Shown: positions 1 to 8,714, counted from the first letter of the stretch. The stretch is 64,000 nucleotides of DNA from Methylobacillus flagellatus KT (GCF_000013705.1 NC_007947.1:682001-746000), one strand, 5' to 3'. Numbers and translations are program-made. The notes: a model not told the origin generated them from the sequence alone.

Positions 1-1
1 C

Positions 2-334
2 GGACATTTGAAAGACGGCTCGGTCAATCTGGACTGGGATGCGCTGGTGCGTCCTAACCAGACGGTTGTGATTTATATGGGGTTGGTGGGCTTGCCCGAG
101 ATATGCAGGCAGATGGTGGCTCATGGTGCCCCCGAAAATCTGCCGATTGCCATTGTCCAGCAAGGAACCACGCAGCGGCAGAGAGTCGTGGAGGGTACAT
201 TGGCAACATTGCCAGGGCTGGTGGAGCGTGCGGGTCTGCGCGCTCCCTGCCTGATTATTGTCGGCCAGGTTGTGCGTTTACGCGAAAAGCTTGCTTGGTT
301 TGCGCCGTCACCTGAGGTTGTATCGGCAGGGTAA
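2..334 (+). CDS. cobA: uroporphyrinogen-III C-methyltransferase, C-terminal part (5' end outside window)
   Basis: The reading frame is open from base 2 and has no start in the window, so only the last 110 or so residues are present. They begin [12 protein letters not shown] and continue with [13 protein letters not shown], the C-terminal pattern of S-adenosylmethionine-dependent uroporphyrinogen-III methyltransferases (SUMT), which make precorrin-2 for siroheme or cobalamin. The tail ([17 protein letters not shown]) is the usual SUMT ending. I cannot tell whether this is a stand-alone CobA/NasF-type enzyme or the end of a CysG fusion. Its last 80 bases overlap, tail to tail, the end of the histidine kinase gene on the other strand. 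Confidence 0.85.
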   Translation, partial: GHLKDGSVNLDWDALVRPNQTVVIYMGLVGLPEICRQMVAHGAPENLPIAIVQQGTTQRQRVVEGTLATLPGLVERAGLRAPCLIIVGQVVRLREKLAWFAPSPEVVSAG

Positions 335-1619
335 GCCTGGCTTCCAACCCTCCCTGCGGGCGGTTAAGCAGGGTAAGCTGTCCCTTGTGCAGCTTGGCGA
401 TACGGTCTGCGATCGCCAGGCCCAGCCCGCTGCCACTCTTGTTGCCCCGAGCCGTGTCGAGACGCTCGAACGGGCGTAGCAACCTTTCCATCTGCGCAGC
501 GGGAATGCCGGGACCATTGTCCAGCACGCTGAGGATGATATTGCCGGCAGTGATGCGTGTCGTGACCGTGACTTCCCCGCCTCCATAGGCAAATGCGTTG
601 TCGATTAGGTTGGTGAGCAATCGCTGCATCGCAAGCGGCCGTAGGGGAATCAGGTGGGTGGGGGCCAATGACATGGTCAGCTTGCGGCCAGCGCGAGTAT
701 GGCGGTCTGCCACCGAGGTGAGCAAGGCATTGAGGTCCATCATTTGCGTCGGTTCGCCCTCTATTCCGCGCACAAAGTCCAGAAATTGGTGAATGATGCT
801 ATCCATGTCGCCTATATCTTGGATCATGCCAGCCTTGAGGCTGGCACAATATTCGTCGGGCAGCATTTCCACTGACAGCCGAAGGCGTGCAAGGGGCGTC
901 CGCAGGTCATGCGAGATACCAGCCAGTAACAAGGTTCGTTCATTGTCTAGTCTGACCAGTGCCTCGGTCATTTCGTTGAAGGTGCGGCTGACTTCACGTA
1001 ACTCATGGGCACCTTCTTCGGGTAGTGGCGGAGGGTATTCGCCACTACTCAGTCGTCCTGCGGCCTTGACTAGCAGGCGTAGGGGGTGATGAATGTTCGA
1101 TGCAATCAGGTAGGCGCCTAGCAGCGATAGCATGATGACGAGGGCCCCCCATCCTAGCCATTGCCAAGGGAATGGACGGTCTACTTGGATACGTGGAATG
1201 ACCACCCAGTAATCGTCCTGGCCTATGCTGAAACTGACCCATAGGCCAGGTATGCCGAAATGGTTCAATACGACGAGCGTGTCCTCCCCCAGGCGCTCGC
1301 GAATTTTCTCCGCAATCAGGCGGATCAGATGATCATTAGGAAGAGGTTCGATCTCCTCGAGCATGTCTGCGGCGTAAATCCTCACCCCTTCTCGGCCAGA
1401 TAGCTCTGAGAGTAGGGCTAGCCTGCGATTCTCGTGGGCCGCAAGCAGGGATGCGCGAGTGTAGTTGACGACAGTGATGGCCTGGAGCGCTGCTGCCATG
1501 GCGCGCGGCTCGCTTTCGAAATAGTCGAACAGCTTCAAGGCCGCAAACTGACCTGCTGCGAGCAGCAGGGCGATCAGCAGCATGACACGTGCGAGAAGGG
1601 TACGAGGCAGCAGGCTCAC
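255..1619 (-). CDS. envZ: EnvZ-type sensor histidine kinase
   Basis: Inner-membrane sensor kinase of 454 residues, the usual EnvZ size. The layout is TM1 (about 9-30), a periplasmic sensor region of about 120 residues, TM2 (about 153-175), HAMP, HisKA with [15 protein letters not shown] (phospho-acceptor His about 237), then HATPase_c with N box LIDNAFAY, G1 DNGPGIP and G2 [10 protein letters not shown]. The H-box wording matches the EnvZ subfamily. The start is GTG, 12 bases after the ompR stop, which implies translational coupling; an internal ATG at codon 13 would cut the first membrane helix. The C-terminal tail past the ATPase domain overlaps the SUMT gene. The osmotic or medium signal is inferred from EnvZ and not shown by the sequence. 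Confidence 0.85.
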   Translation of the reverse strand: MSLLPRTLLARVMLLIALLLAAGQFAALKLFDYFESEPRAMAAALQAITVVNYTRASLLAAHENRRLALLSELSGREGVRIYAADMLEEIEPLPNDHLIRLIAEKIRERLGEDTLVVLNHFGIPGLWVSFSIGQDDYWVVIPRIQVDRPFPWQWLGWGALVIMLSLLGAYLIASNIHHPLRLLVKAAGRLSSGEYPPPLPEEGAHELREVSRTFNEMTEALVRLDNERTLLLAGISHDLRTPLARLRLSVEMLPDEYCASLKAGMIQDIGDMDSIIHQFLDFVRGIEGEPTQMMDLNALLTSVADRHTRAGRKLTMSLAPTHLIPLRPLAMQRLLTNLIDNAFAYGGGEVTVTTRITAGNIILSVLDNGPGIPAAQMERLLRPFERLDTARGNKSGSGLGLAIADRIAKLHKGQLTLLNRPQGGLEARLTLPIQPQVTAQTKQAFRVNAQPGRQ

Positions 1620-1631
1620 TGGAGCGCGGCA

Positions 1632-2366
1632 CTAGTTTTTCTGGGTTTCGCCATCTGGCACGAATACGTAACCAAATCCCCACATGGTCTGCAGATAACG
1701 CGGATGCGATGGGTCAGGCTCAATCAGGCGCCGTAACCGTGATACCTGCACGTCGATACTGCGGTCAAACACATCCAGCTCCCGTCCGCGTGCCAGCTGC
1801 ATCAAACGGTCGCGCGACAATGGCTGCCTCGGATGGTCGACAAATACCTTGAGAAGTGCAAATTCACCACTGGTAATCGTCACTGGTTCGCCATTCTTGG
1901 TCAGCGTGCGAGTCGATGGGTCGAAGATGAATTCACCGAAACTGATGTGATCTGCCTCTGCAACTGGTGTCCCTGGGGGAAGTCGACTATGGCGACGGAG
2001 AACGGCGTTGATGCGGGCAAGCAGCTCGCGCGGGTTGAACGGTTTCGGAAGGTAGTCGTCAGCTCCCATTTCCAGCCCGATGATACGGTCTATCTCATCC
2101 CCGCGCGCGGTTAGCATGATGACGGGAATGGTGCTGCCGTTTGCGCGCAGGCGGCGGCAAATCGCCAGCCCGTCCTCGCCTGGCAGCATAAGATCCAGCA
2201 CAAGCAAGTCCACATGCTCGTGGGCAAGCACTTGATCCATTTCTCCGGCATCGGAGACGGCTTTTACCGAAAAGCCCTGTTCGCCTAGGTAACGTTGCAA
2301 CAACTCGCGCATGCGCAGGTCGTCGTCCACCATTAATATTTTTTTCGAAGGTGTCTGCATAGCCAT
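1632..2366 (-). CDS. ompR: OmpR-type DNA-binding response regulator
   Basis: A 244-residue response regulator. The receiver domain has the acidic pocket VDDD (14-16), phospho-acceptor Asp at about 58 in LLVLDLMLPG, the TA motif IMLTARGDE and Lys in PKPFNPRELL. A winged-helix Trans_reg_C domain follows (about 140-235), including RSIDVQVSRLRRLIE and GFGYVF. It is the first gene of the pair and the partner kinase follows after 12 bases. The start ATG at 2366 is chosen because it keeps the full receiver domain; a second ATG two codons in is equally possible. An OmpR-box-like direct repeat lies about 120 bases upstream, suggesting autoregulation and control of the divergent EF-hand gene. Confidence 0.9.
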   Translation of the reverse strand: MAMQTPSKKILMVDDDLRMRELLQRYLGEQGFSVKAVSDAGEMDQVLAHEHVDLLVLDLMLPGEDGLAICRRLRANGSTIPVIMLTARGDEIDRIIGLEMGADDYLPKPFNPRELLARINAVLRRHSRLPPGTPVAEADHISFGEFIFDPSTRTLTKNGEPVTITSGEFALLKVFVDHPRQPLSRDRLMQLARGRELDVFDRSIDVQVSRLRRLIEPDPSHPRYLQTMWGFGYVFVPDGETQKN

Positions 2367-2483
2367 ATTTTCTGCGGAAATAGGGTTGGATGAAAAGTAT
2401 TATTTACATGATTCCATTCTTTTGATGATGAATTCCTTCTGTGCTGCCCATGGTTGCCATGGCGGGAAAATCCCGCAAAACCA

Positions 2484-2505
2484 TTGTTACAATTTTTTAC
2501 AATGG
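2484..2505. promoter_or_regulatory. OmpR-box-like direct repeat
   Basis: GTTACA and TTTACA stand exactly 10 bases apart (2486-2491 and 2496-2501), the arrangement of OmpR half-sites. The pair is also bracketed by the 7-bp inverted repeat CCATTGT/ACAATGG. The site lies between ompR and the divergent EF-hand gene, so it could serve either. This is inference from spacing and motif only. Confidence 0.5.
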
Positions 2506-2701
2506 TGAGTTGATATGAAACACTCAGTTTACATCAATGAGGGATGATGTCGCCTCATTCAACTGCTCGGCAGTAGAATTCTGTATCCGCTGGGGCGAGT
2601 GTGAGTGATTCCTGGGTCAGATAAGGTTGTCAGCCAGGGCAGGTAAGCTTAAAACAGGGGCGAGCGAATCATATGATCTTGCAAGTGGACGGTTTGGCTT
2701 T

Positions 2702-3256
2702 ATGTTAATGGTCTCCAATCAGTTTTGGCGTCGCCAACTGATGCTGGCAGCAGTAGTGTTGGTTGCTGCTGCTCATGTCCAGGCAGGAAATGATGATGTC
2801 GCGGCAGATGCGCAGGAAGTTTCGACTGCACACATTCACCAGACCCTGGATGCAAAGATTTCCGGTGAGGATCGCCAGCGCTTGCGGCGCGATCTTTACG
2901 AATATTCCCGTAGCCTTGATGCCGCCCATGCCCAGATAGAAGAACGCAGGCGCATCATGCGCCAGCGTGTTCTCGAGCGTTTCCAAGAGGCAGATAAAGA
3001 TGGCAATGGTGTGATTTCACGAGAGGAAGCTATGGAGTTGCTTCCTCAGGTTGCCCGCCATTTCATGCAGTTCGACCTCAACGGCGATGGAGTTATTGCC
3101 ATCAATGAGCTTGAGACTATGCAGGCTCAGATTGCAGAGCGGCAGCACAAGGCCCTTGAAAAGAGGGATAAAGCACTTCAGGATGCGGCTGAGCCTGCAC
3201 CACTGCGGGATGAAATAAAAGATGTCAGTGTCTCCGTTCCAAAGCGAGCGCTATAA
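2702..3256 (+). CDS. exported EF-hand (calcium-binding) protein
   Basis: A 184-residue protein from ATG 2702. Its first 28 residues form an export signal (RRQ followed by a hydrophobic run and ending HVQA). Around residues 95-145 are two EF-hand loops in tandem, DKDGNGVISREE and DLNGDGVIAINE, each with the Asp/Asn/Asp and terminal Glu ligands in place. A charged, probably helical region flanks them. This predicts a periplasmic calcium-binding protein of unknown partner. An upstream TTG at 2627 would add 25 residues before the signal and is less likely. A strong terminator follows. It is transcribed away from ompR, with an OmpR-like site in between. In this organism calcium handling could relate to PQQ/Ca-dependent methanol dehydrogenase, but nothing here proves that. 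Confidence 0.75.
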   Translation: MLMVSNQFWRRQLMLAAVVLVAAAHVQAGNDDVAADAQEVSTAHIHQTLDAKISGEDRQRLRRDLYEYSRSLDAAHAQIEERRRIMRQRVLERFQEADKDGNGVISREEAMELLPQVARHFMQFDLNGDGVIAINELETMQAQIAERQHKALEKRDKALQDAAEPAPLRDEIKDVSVSVPKRAL

Positions 3257-3292
3257 CCAGATTCCTATAATAAACTTCCTTGTGAAACCCTT

Positions 3293-3326
3293 AAGCACTG
3301 CCTTGCCGGGACAGTGCTTTTCTTTT
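3293..3326 (+). terminator. rho-independent terminator
   Basis: An 8-bp stem AAGCACTG/CAGTGCTT with an 11-base loop is followed by a T-rich run, 37 bases after the EF-hand gene stop. Confidence 0.75.
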
Positions 3327-3478
3327 GTCTGCAATTAGCGACAGCTTCTTTATTTTTTTCTTGTGACATCCTATCTGTTCTTATCTAACTAATTGATTTT
3401 ATTTTGATAGTGTTTCGTGGCCTAGTTTTTGCTCTGTGAGATGAAACGGGTAATGCCCGAGCGTCGAAAGGAAATGAA

Positions 3479-3691
3479 ATGAAGAAAACGATGATATGGA
3501 TATTGTTGGTCATCATGATGAGTGGCTGTTCCGGATTGTCCACACGGCAAAAGAATGCGGCTACCGGTGCCGCGGTCGGCGGGGTGGCGGGAGCGGTGCT
3601 CACAGGCGGAAGCTCGTTCGGTACTGTGGGCGGTGCTGCAATTGGTGGCGTCATTGGGCATGGCGTCGATTCCGCAGTCAAGCGTAAATAA
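3479..3691 (+). CDS. small glycine-zipper lipoprotein
   Basis: A 70-residue protein. Residues 1-18 are a lipoprotein signal (KK, hydrophobic stretch, then MMSGC), so Cys17 would be lipidated. The mature part (about 27-64) is rich in GxxxG-type repeats (GAAVGGVAGAV, GGAAIGGVIG), the glycine-zipper pattern of OsmB/SlyB-type envelope lipoproteins. It ends in a basic tail (VKRK). RBS-like GGAAATGAA precedes the ATG. It appears monocistronic, with two hairpins downstream. The likely site is the inner leaflet of the outer membrane or the periplasmic face; the function is unknown, with envelope stress or osmotic adaptation a guess from the family. Confidence 0.75.
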   Translation: MKKTMIWILLVIMMSGCSGLSTRQKNAATGAAVGGVAGAVLTGGSSFGTVGGAAIGGVIGHGVDSAVKRK

Positions 3692-3705
3692 TATCCTGCA
3701 CAAGC

Positions 3706-3732
3706 GCGTCGTGGTTTTGCGACGCTTTATTG
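3706..3732 (+). terminator. terminator-like hairpin after glycine-zipper gene
   Basis: The stem GCGTCG/CGACGC is followed by TTTATTGT, 14 bases after the lipoprotein stop. The T-run is short, so this is weaker than the hairpin that follows it. Confidence 0.5.
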
Positions 3733-3760
3733 TCACTGTATTTCGCTTCTCCTCCATCTC

Positions 3761-3798
3761 ACCACGATGACGCCAACTGGCGCATCGTGGTATTTTTT
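3761..3798 (+). terminator. strong rho-independent terminator
   Basis: ACCACGATG-A-CGCC, loop AACT, GGCG-CATCGTGGT, then a T-rich run. Both arms pair almost without interruption. It probably ends transcription from the lipoprotein gene if the first hairpin is read through. Confidence 0.7.
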
Positions 3799-3947
3799 CG
3801 ACGGCGTATTCGTCATTATCCTGCTACTCTATAGATTAGATTCCCAGTATCCGAGAGGTGGGCTGCCTTGTCTCAATCCAGCAAAAACATCGAGTATTGC
3901 GTTACATCCAGGCGGTATCACCGTTGCCCACCGGGATGAAGTAGGCA

Positions 3948-5069
3948 ATGGAGATCGGGATTGCAGCGTCTGTCAGCGAGTTGGATGGCGTGCAATGGGA
4001 TGCCTTGTCAGATGGCTCTCCCTTGCTCAGCCACGCTTTCCTCAGTGCACTGGAGCATAGTGGCTCGGTTGGCGAAGGTACTGGCTGGCAGCCGATGCCG
4101 CTGACAGTGAGGCGCGATGGAAAGCTGATTGGGGCTGTACCCCTTTATCTCAAGCATCACTCATACGGCGAGTATGTGTTTGACTGGTCGTGGGCCGGTG
4201 CCTATACCCAGCACGGCGGGGAATATTATCCCAAGCTGGTGGCGGCAGTGCCGTTCACGCCGATCACAGGGTCACGCCTGCTATCTCACGATCCCATGCT
4301 GCAAGCGCATATGGCAGAGGTTTTGCGCGATACAGTGCAGCGCTTGCAGCTATCCTCTGCCCATGTCCTCTTCCCCGACGAGCAAAGTGCAGAGGTGTTG
4401 TCGGGCCAGGGCTGGCTCAGACGCCAGGGGGTGCAGTTTCGCTGGCACAACCAGGGATTTGCCAGTTTTGATGAATTTCTCATGACGCTGACCCACGACA
4501 AGCGCAAGAAAATTCGCCAGGAGCGAAGAAAGGTTGACGCGGCTGGAGTGATTTGCCGACGATTGTTGGGAGCGGAAATTGGGGAGCGCGAATGGGATTT
4601 CTTCTACAAGTGCTATGTTAATACTTATCTGGAGCACCGCTCCAGCCCTTACCTGACCCAGGCATTTTTCCATGAACTGGGCGAGCGCTTACCGGGCAAC
4701 GTCATGCTGGTACTGGCAGAGCGCGATGGCCGGCGCATTGGCGCCGCGCTGAACCTCTATGACACGGATTGCCTGTATGGGCGTTATTGGGGAGCATTAG
4801 CCTATGTGCCCAACCTGCATTTCGAGCTTTGTTATTACCAAGCACAGCTATTCTGTATTGAACGAGGCATCCGGTTTTTCGAAGGAGGCGCACAGGGGGA
4901 GCATAAGCTAGCGCGAGGTTTCGTTGCACGGGAGACATGTTCGTTTCATCATATTGCCCATCCCGATTTCGAGGCTGCGATCAGGCATTTTGTCTCACGG
5001 GAGGCTGTGGGGGTCAGTCACTACCAGCAAGAGCTGGATGAGCGCGCGCCGTATCGAAAGCCGGGCTAG
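3948..5069 (+). CDS. DUF482 / FemAB-like GNAT-fold protein (COG3146)
   Basis: A 373-residue cytosolic protein that I recognise as the DUF482 (COG3146) family, annotated as GNAT or peptidoglycan-biosynthesis-like. Supporting segments are the N-terminal SPLLSHAFLSALEHSGSV, then GEYVFDWSWAGAYTQHGG and YYPKLVAAVPFTPITG, the basic DKRKKIRQERRKV block, and near the C terminus the conserved FFEGGAQGEHKLARGF. Together they suggest a double GNAT fold that transfers an acyl or aminoacyl group, but the substrate is unknown. The length is typical of the family. It is convergent with the Kef-type gene, with 7 bases between the stops. The ATG at 3948 is preceded only by a weak RBS (GTAGG). Confidence 0.75.
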   Translation: MEIGIAASVSELDGVQWDALSDGSPLLSHAFLSALEHSGSVGEGTGWQPMPLTVRRDGKLIGAVPLYLKHHSYGEYVFDWSWAGAYTQHGGEYYPKLVAAVPFTPITGSRLLSHDPMLQAHMAEVLRDTVQRLQLSSAHVLFPDEQSAEVLSGQGWLRRQGVQFRWHNQGFASFDEFLMTLTHDKRKKIRQERRKVDAAGVICRRLLGAEIGEREWDFFYKCYVNTYLEHRSSPYLTQAFFHELGERLPGNVMLVLAERDGRRIGAALNLYDTDCLYGRYWGALAYVPNLHFELCYYQAQLFCIERGIRFFEGGAQGEHKLARGFVARETCSFHHIAHPDFEAAIRHFVSREAVGVSHYQQELDERAPYRKPG

Positions 5070-5076
5070 TTCAGAG

Positions 5077-6744
5077 TCACCATTCCACGCCAGCGCGTAC
5101 CCAGTTCGCCATGCCTTTGGCAATCTCTCTTTCACCCATGATGGTGTAGGATGCTCCGTGCTTTTCCAGATGCTCGATCTGCGCATCGGAGTGGGCGCGT
5201 GCAACGACTTCGATCTGCGGGTTGATTTTTCTGGCATGCTGAATGATGTGTCCTGCTTCCAGCGCATCGGGGATGGCGACCAATAGCCAGCGTGCAGACT
5301 TGATGTTGGCGGCTTCCATCATGCCGGGTGCTGCGGCGTTGCCGCACAAGGCGGGAATGCCCTGTTCTCGCAAGGATTGGACCACTTCTGGCTGGTCCTC
5401 CAGCACGATGAAAGGTTGGTCTTGCTGACGCAGCGCAGCGCCAACCAGTTTGCCCACCCGGCCATAGCCTACTAGAACGGCATGGGCATGAAGATGGGGG
5501 TAGGAGATGGTGCGTGCGCCGCTCTCGCCTTTGAGCGGCTTTTTCTCTTCACGGTTGAGCAGCCACGGTTTCAGACGGTCGAGCCAGGCAAATAGCATCG
5601 GGTTGATCAGGATGGACAGGATGGCGCCGCTCAGGATGAGGTCGCGGCCTGTGTCCGAAAGCAGGCCCAGCGATGCTCCGAGAGAGGCAAGGATGAACGA
5701 GAATTCTCCGATTTGTGCGAGGCTGGCAGAAATCGTCAATGCAGTGCCCAGAGGGTGACGGAAGGCGAGCACAATGCCAAAGGCGGCCAATGATTTCCCG
5801 ATCACGATAATAAACAGCGTAGCCAGAATGAGCCACGGCTCGCGAACCAGGATGGAGGGGTCGAACAGCATGCCCACTGATACGAAGAATAGTACGGCAA
5901 ATGCGTCGCGCAGCGGCAGGGACTCTTCGGCGGCACGATGGCTGAGTTCAGACTCGCTTAGGATCATGCCGGCAAAAAATGCACCCAGTGCAAACGATAC
6001 GCCAAAAATGTAAGTTGCCCCCAGCGCAAATCCGAGGGCGATTGCGAGTACGGCAAGGCGGAACAACTCCCGGGAGCCAGTGGCTGCCGTGCGCGCGAGC
6101 AGCCAGGGAATGACGCGGCGGCCCACGAGTAGCATGACGGCGACAAAGGCAATAATCTTGCCCATGGTCAAAGCCATGGTATTGAAGAGTGCGCTGCCTT
6201 CAAGCGTGTTGCCATCTCCGCCCAGCATGCCACTCAGGACAGGCACCAGCACCAGGGTGAGCACCATGGCAATATCTTCCACGATGAGCCAGCCGATGGC
6301 GATTTGTCCACGCTTGGTTTCCAGTATGCGCCGCTCCTGCAATGCCGTGAGCAGTACGACGGTGCTGGCTGTCGATAGCGCCAAGCCGAATATCAGCCCT
6401 TCACCCAGTGGCCAACCGATTGCCAGGGCCATGGATAGCCCGAGTAGGGTGGCAATGGCGATCTGCACGATGGCACCGGGAATGGCAATTGACTTCACCG
6501 ATAGCAGGTCGCGCAATGAAAAATGCAGACCAACGCCGAACATGAGCAGGATGACGCCGATTTCCGATAATTCGTGAGCAAGGTCGGCGTCGGCAACAAA
6601 CCCTGGCGTATGCGGACCTACGACAACGCCTGCGATCAGGTAGCCGACGAGTGGTGGCATCCTGAGACGGTTGGCCAGCATGCCGAAAATAAAAGCCAGT
6701 ACCAGGCCTCCAACTATGGTGGCAATCAGTGGGGTGTGCTCCAT
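5077..6744 (-). CDS. ybaL: Kef/YbaL-family monovalent cation:proton antiporter
   Basis: A 555-residue protein from ATG 6744, chosen because MEHTPLIATIVGGLVLAF matches the usual start of CPA2 antiporters; an open extension of 23 residues upstream lacks family character. The N-terminal 380 residues contain about 12 membrane helices (PLVGYLIAGVVVGPHTPG is a family hallmark). A cytosolic TrkA-N (RCK) domain follows with a dinucleotide-binding GYGRVGKLVG, ending near WVRAGVEW. The domain order and length fit YbaL/KefB, which exchange K+ or Na+ for H+ across the inner membrane under nucleotide or redox control. Ion and regulator are inferred. It stands alone, convergent with the DUF482 gene. Confidence 0.85.
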   Translation of the reverse strand: MEHTPLIATIVGGLVLAFIFGMLANRLRMPPLVGYLIAGVVVGPHTPGFVADADLAHELSEIGVILLMFGVGLHFSLRDLLSVKSIAIPGAIVQIAIATLLGLSMALAIGWPLGEGLIFGLALSTASTVVLLTALQERRILETKRGQIAIGWLIVEDIAMVLTLVLVPVLSGMLGGDGNTLEGSALFNTMALTMGKIIAFVAVMLLVGRRVIPWLLARTAATGSRELFRLAVLAIALGFALGATYIFGVSFALGAFFAGMILSESELSHRAAEESLPLRDAFAVLFFVSVGMLFDPSILVREPWLILATLFIIVIGKSLAAFGIVLAFRHPLGTALTISASLAQIGEFSFILASLGASLGLLSDTGRDLILSGAILSILINPMLFAWLDRLKPWLLNREEKKPLKGESGARTISYPHLHAHAVLVGYGRVGKLVGAALRQQDQPFIVLEDQPEVVQSLREQGIPALCGNAAAPGMMEAANIKSARWLLVAIPDALEAGHIIQHARKINPQIEVVARAHSDAQIEHLEKHGASYTIMGEREIAKGMANWVRAGVEW

Positions 6745-7021
6745 CCGAGGGGGACCTTTCAAGCTTGGCGAGGTATTTGGAATGCAGGCCGTGCTGCCTG
6801 GCGTGTCGCACAAGCAGTATGGGTATCCCGAAATTACCCCAAGATGATGCCAGAGTGCAACTTTTTACATGAAATTCTTGCCCTTTTATACGCATGCCTA
6901 CCAGTGTGCGAGGAGCTAACCGTCTGTTTTTCTGACACGATTTTAGGAGTAGGCCAGTTTTTGCAAGCGTAGGGTGCTATTACACTGGGCCTTCCCCTTT
7001 TGAAGTGCAGGTGAGGTTTTT

Positions 7022-7498
7022 ATGCCGAGGCTAGAAAACACCATAGATATCAAGGTTCCCGTCAATATTGCCTATAACCAGTGGACTCAGTTCGAAACTT
7101 TTCCGAATTTCATGAGCAGTGTCCTTCAGGTCAAGCAGCTGGATGACAGCCATGTGTGGTGGCAGGTTGAGATCGGCGGACATGCGATTGAATGGGAGAC
7201 TGAGATTATTGAGCAGGTGCCTGATGATCATATCGCCTGGCGTAGCGTGTCCGGTCCACGCCATCTAGGACTTGTTTCCTTCAAGCATGTGGATATTCAT
7301 GCTACGCGCGTCCATGTTGAGATTGAGTATGAAGCCGACATGAAGGCTGAAGTGAGTGCGACCATGACGGGATTATTGGAACAGAAAATCTCTGAAGCGC
7401 TGACGTGCTATCGTCAGTTGCTTGAGTCACGCAAGCGTCCGGCAGGCGGTTGGCGTGGCCGTATTGCTGTCGGTACCGATAACGCGGTACGGCATTGA
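7022..7498 (+). CDS. SRPBCC (START-like) family protein
   Basis: A 158-residue protein with the SRPBCC helix-grip pattern. It opens with a beta strand (ENTIDIKVPVNIAYNQWTQF), then FETFPNFMSSVLQVKQLDD, alternating strands such as HVWWQVEIGGHAIEWETEI, and a long C-terminal helix (TGLLEQKISEALTCYRQLLE). The FPNFM segment is typical of the polyketide cyclase/dehydrase or coenzyme-Q-binding subgroup, predicted to hold a hydrophobic ligand. The last 25 residues are a basic tail. RBS AGGTGAGG precedes the ATG. Two short genes follow closely on the same strand, so the three probably form an operon. The ligand is unknown. Confidence 0.75.
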   Translation: MPRLENTIDIKVPVNIAYNQWTQFETFPNFMSSVLQVKQLDDSHVWWQVEIGGHAIEWETEIIEQVPDDHIAWRSVSGPRHLGLVSFKHVDIHATRVHVEIEYEADMKAEVSATMTGLLEQKISEALTCYRQLLESRKRPAGGWRGRIAVGTDNAVRH

Positions 7499-7515
7499 CG
7501 CAAGAGAAATGCGAT

Positions 7516-7710
7516 ATGGCGTTGTTTATTGTGACCGTAGGATATAAAGGGCAGCTGGCTAGCGAGTCCCCGTTATGGCGTCATGAGATCCATGCGGGAA
7601 GTGTGGAGGAGGCGTACCGTATCGGCAAGGCCCAGTTCGAAGCGGAGCGTCCCGACCTTGCAAATGAGCCTGTGAGCATTGAAGCGGCATCAGGGTATGT
7701 GGAGAAATGA
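7516..7710 (+). CDS. small conserved-looking hypothetical protein
   Basis: A 64-residue protein starting MALFIVTVGYKGQLASESP. I do not recognise a family. It is acidic in its second half (QFEAERPDLANEPVSIEAA) and has no signal peptide or membrane segment. The ATG at 7516, with AAGAG ten bases upstream, is preferred over an upstream TTG/ACG-type start that would overlap the SRPBCC stop. It lies 17 bases after the SRPBCC gene and 8 bases before the next gene, so it is very likely co-transcribed with both. Position in a compact operon is the main support. Confidence 0.6.
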   Translation: MALFIVTVGYKGQLASESPLWRHEIHAGSVEEAYRIGKAQFEAERPDLANEPVSIEAASGYVEK

Positions 7711-7718
7711 GGGTAAAC

Positions 7719-7958
7719 ATGGAGAGCTTGGTTGCAAAACTCAAGATCCCGTCACCGCATCATGAGGTGGAGATAGAAGCTGACGGCTTCATCATTCGCC
7801 CGCTGGATGACAGCGTAAGCGCGTTTGAGGATTTCCAGACCGTGGCGCAGGAAGCGATGCGTTATGCTGGAGAAGACTATGAAATAGTGGCCCATCCAGC
7901 AGATGGTGCGCCAGGAAAATTCAACAAGGTGTATTTCAACAGGGTACGGTGTACCTGA
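7719..7958 (+). CDS. small hypothetical protein, third gene of SRPBCC operon
   Basis: A 79-residue protein, MESLVAKLKIPSPHHEVEIEA onwards. The ATG at 7719 is chosen because GAGGG lies 5 bases upstream. An ATG at 7707 overlapping the previous stop has a GGAG only 2 bases away, which is too close. The sequence alternates short strands and helices (DGFIIRPLDDSVSAFEDFQ, EDYEIVAHPADG) and has no export signal. No family recognised. It completes the three-gene operon with the SRPBCC protein; a role linked to that protein is inference. Confidence 0.55.
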   Translation: MESLVAKLKIPSPHHEVEIEADGFIIRPLDDSVSAFEDFQTVAQEAMRYAGEDYEIVAHPADGAPGKFNKVYFNRVRCT

Positions 7959-7981
7959 GCGCTGGTGCCATGGCTAGCTTA

Positions 7982-8239
7982 TTACTCGCAAAGTGCCAGC
8001 CACTTTTCCAAATACTCATTGAGATACTCGCGGTCTCCTTCCACGATATTACCAATGATCCCTTGTTCGACAAGCCGGTTTTTCTGTTCCTGAATGCAGA
8101 AGGATAAGGCCCTCTTGTCAGGATGCGCCGCGACGACAGCTTTCATGAGGATGCGATATTCCAGGCTTTCCAGGGTGCGTTGGTTTAGTTGCCTGGCCAT
8201 GGCTTCGAGCTGTGCTTGCAGTATTGGAATTCTTTCCAT
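7982..8239 (-). CDS. small helical hypothetical protein
   Basis: An 85-residue protein beginning MERIPILQAQLEAMARQLNQ and ending EYLEKWLALCE. It is almost entirely amphipathic helix in character and is rich in Glu, Leu and Arg, so a small helical bundle or dimerising coil is plausible. No signal peptide or membrane helix. GGAAAG 7 bases before the ATG supports this start. It is convergent with the SRPBCC operon (23 bases between the stops). No family recognised. Confidence 0.5.
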   Translation of the reverse strand: MERIPILQAQLEAMARQLNQRTLESLEYRILMKAVVAAHPDKRALSFCIQEQKNRLVEQGIIGNIVEGDREYLNEYLEKWLALCE

Positions 8240-8714
8240 ATGCGATCTTTCCAGAATAATGTCCCCGATGACCTATTTCCGCAGCTTGCGACTGGCGCGG
8301 TAATATTTTCAACTTTTTCCACTATTGTCACAAAATAGCGTCAGTCTGCCAACTGGGGGCCCGCAAGTTGAGAGGGAAGGCCTCTGGCGTCTCCTTTCAT
8401 ACCGGAGATTCGAGTGAAATTGGGGCTGGGTGCTGATCATGGTCGCCCCTCTGACTCCCTATCATTCTCTTCCACTTGATGAAAGTGGGAGCATGCATGA
8501 TGGCGCAATCGATGGGGTATGACAATGCCAACAATGCCTTTGTCCTGGGCTGGATGAAGTAAAAAAATCAATTGATGGGAATGACCGTATTTTGTCTGGG
8601 AAGGGGAAGACGACTCGGCATGCATATTTCACGGTCTAGGGTATTGCTGCCATTGGCTTTATGCACTTGCACGATGTAGATGGATAGCGTTGAGAAAAGG
8701 CTGCCTGTTTTCAA
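8240..8714. other. intergenic stretch without a supported gene
   Basis: About 475 bases between two minus-strand small genes. One short open frame on the minus strand (about 8437-8625) has low-complexity Ser/His-rich content and no RBS, and I do not support it. The promoter of the 85-residue gene must lie near 8260-8330 (AT-rich segment around 8300-8340). I see no repeat or RNA gene. Confidence 0.5.

Noticed and set aside
2404..2407. Additional TTAC elements at 2404 and 2529 as further OmpR half-sites
   Set aside because: They are not in 10-bp phase with the main pair at 2487/2497.
8437..8625. 62-codon open frame on the minus strand
   Set aside because: It has no RBS, a Ser/His-rich composition without a helix or strand pattern, and no family resemblance.
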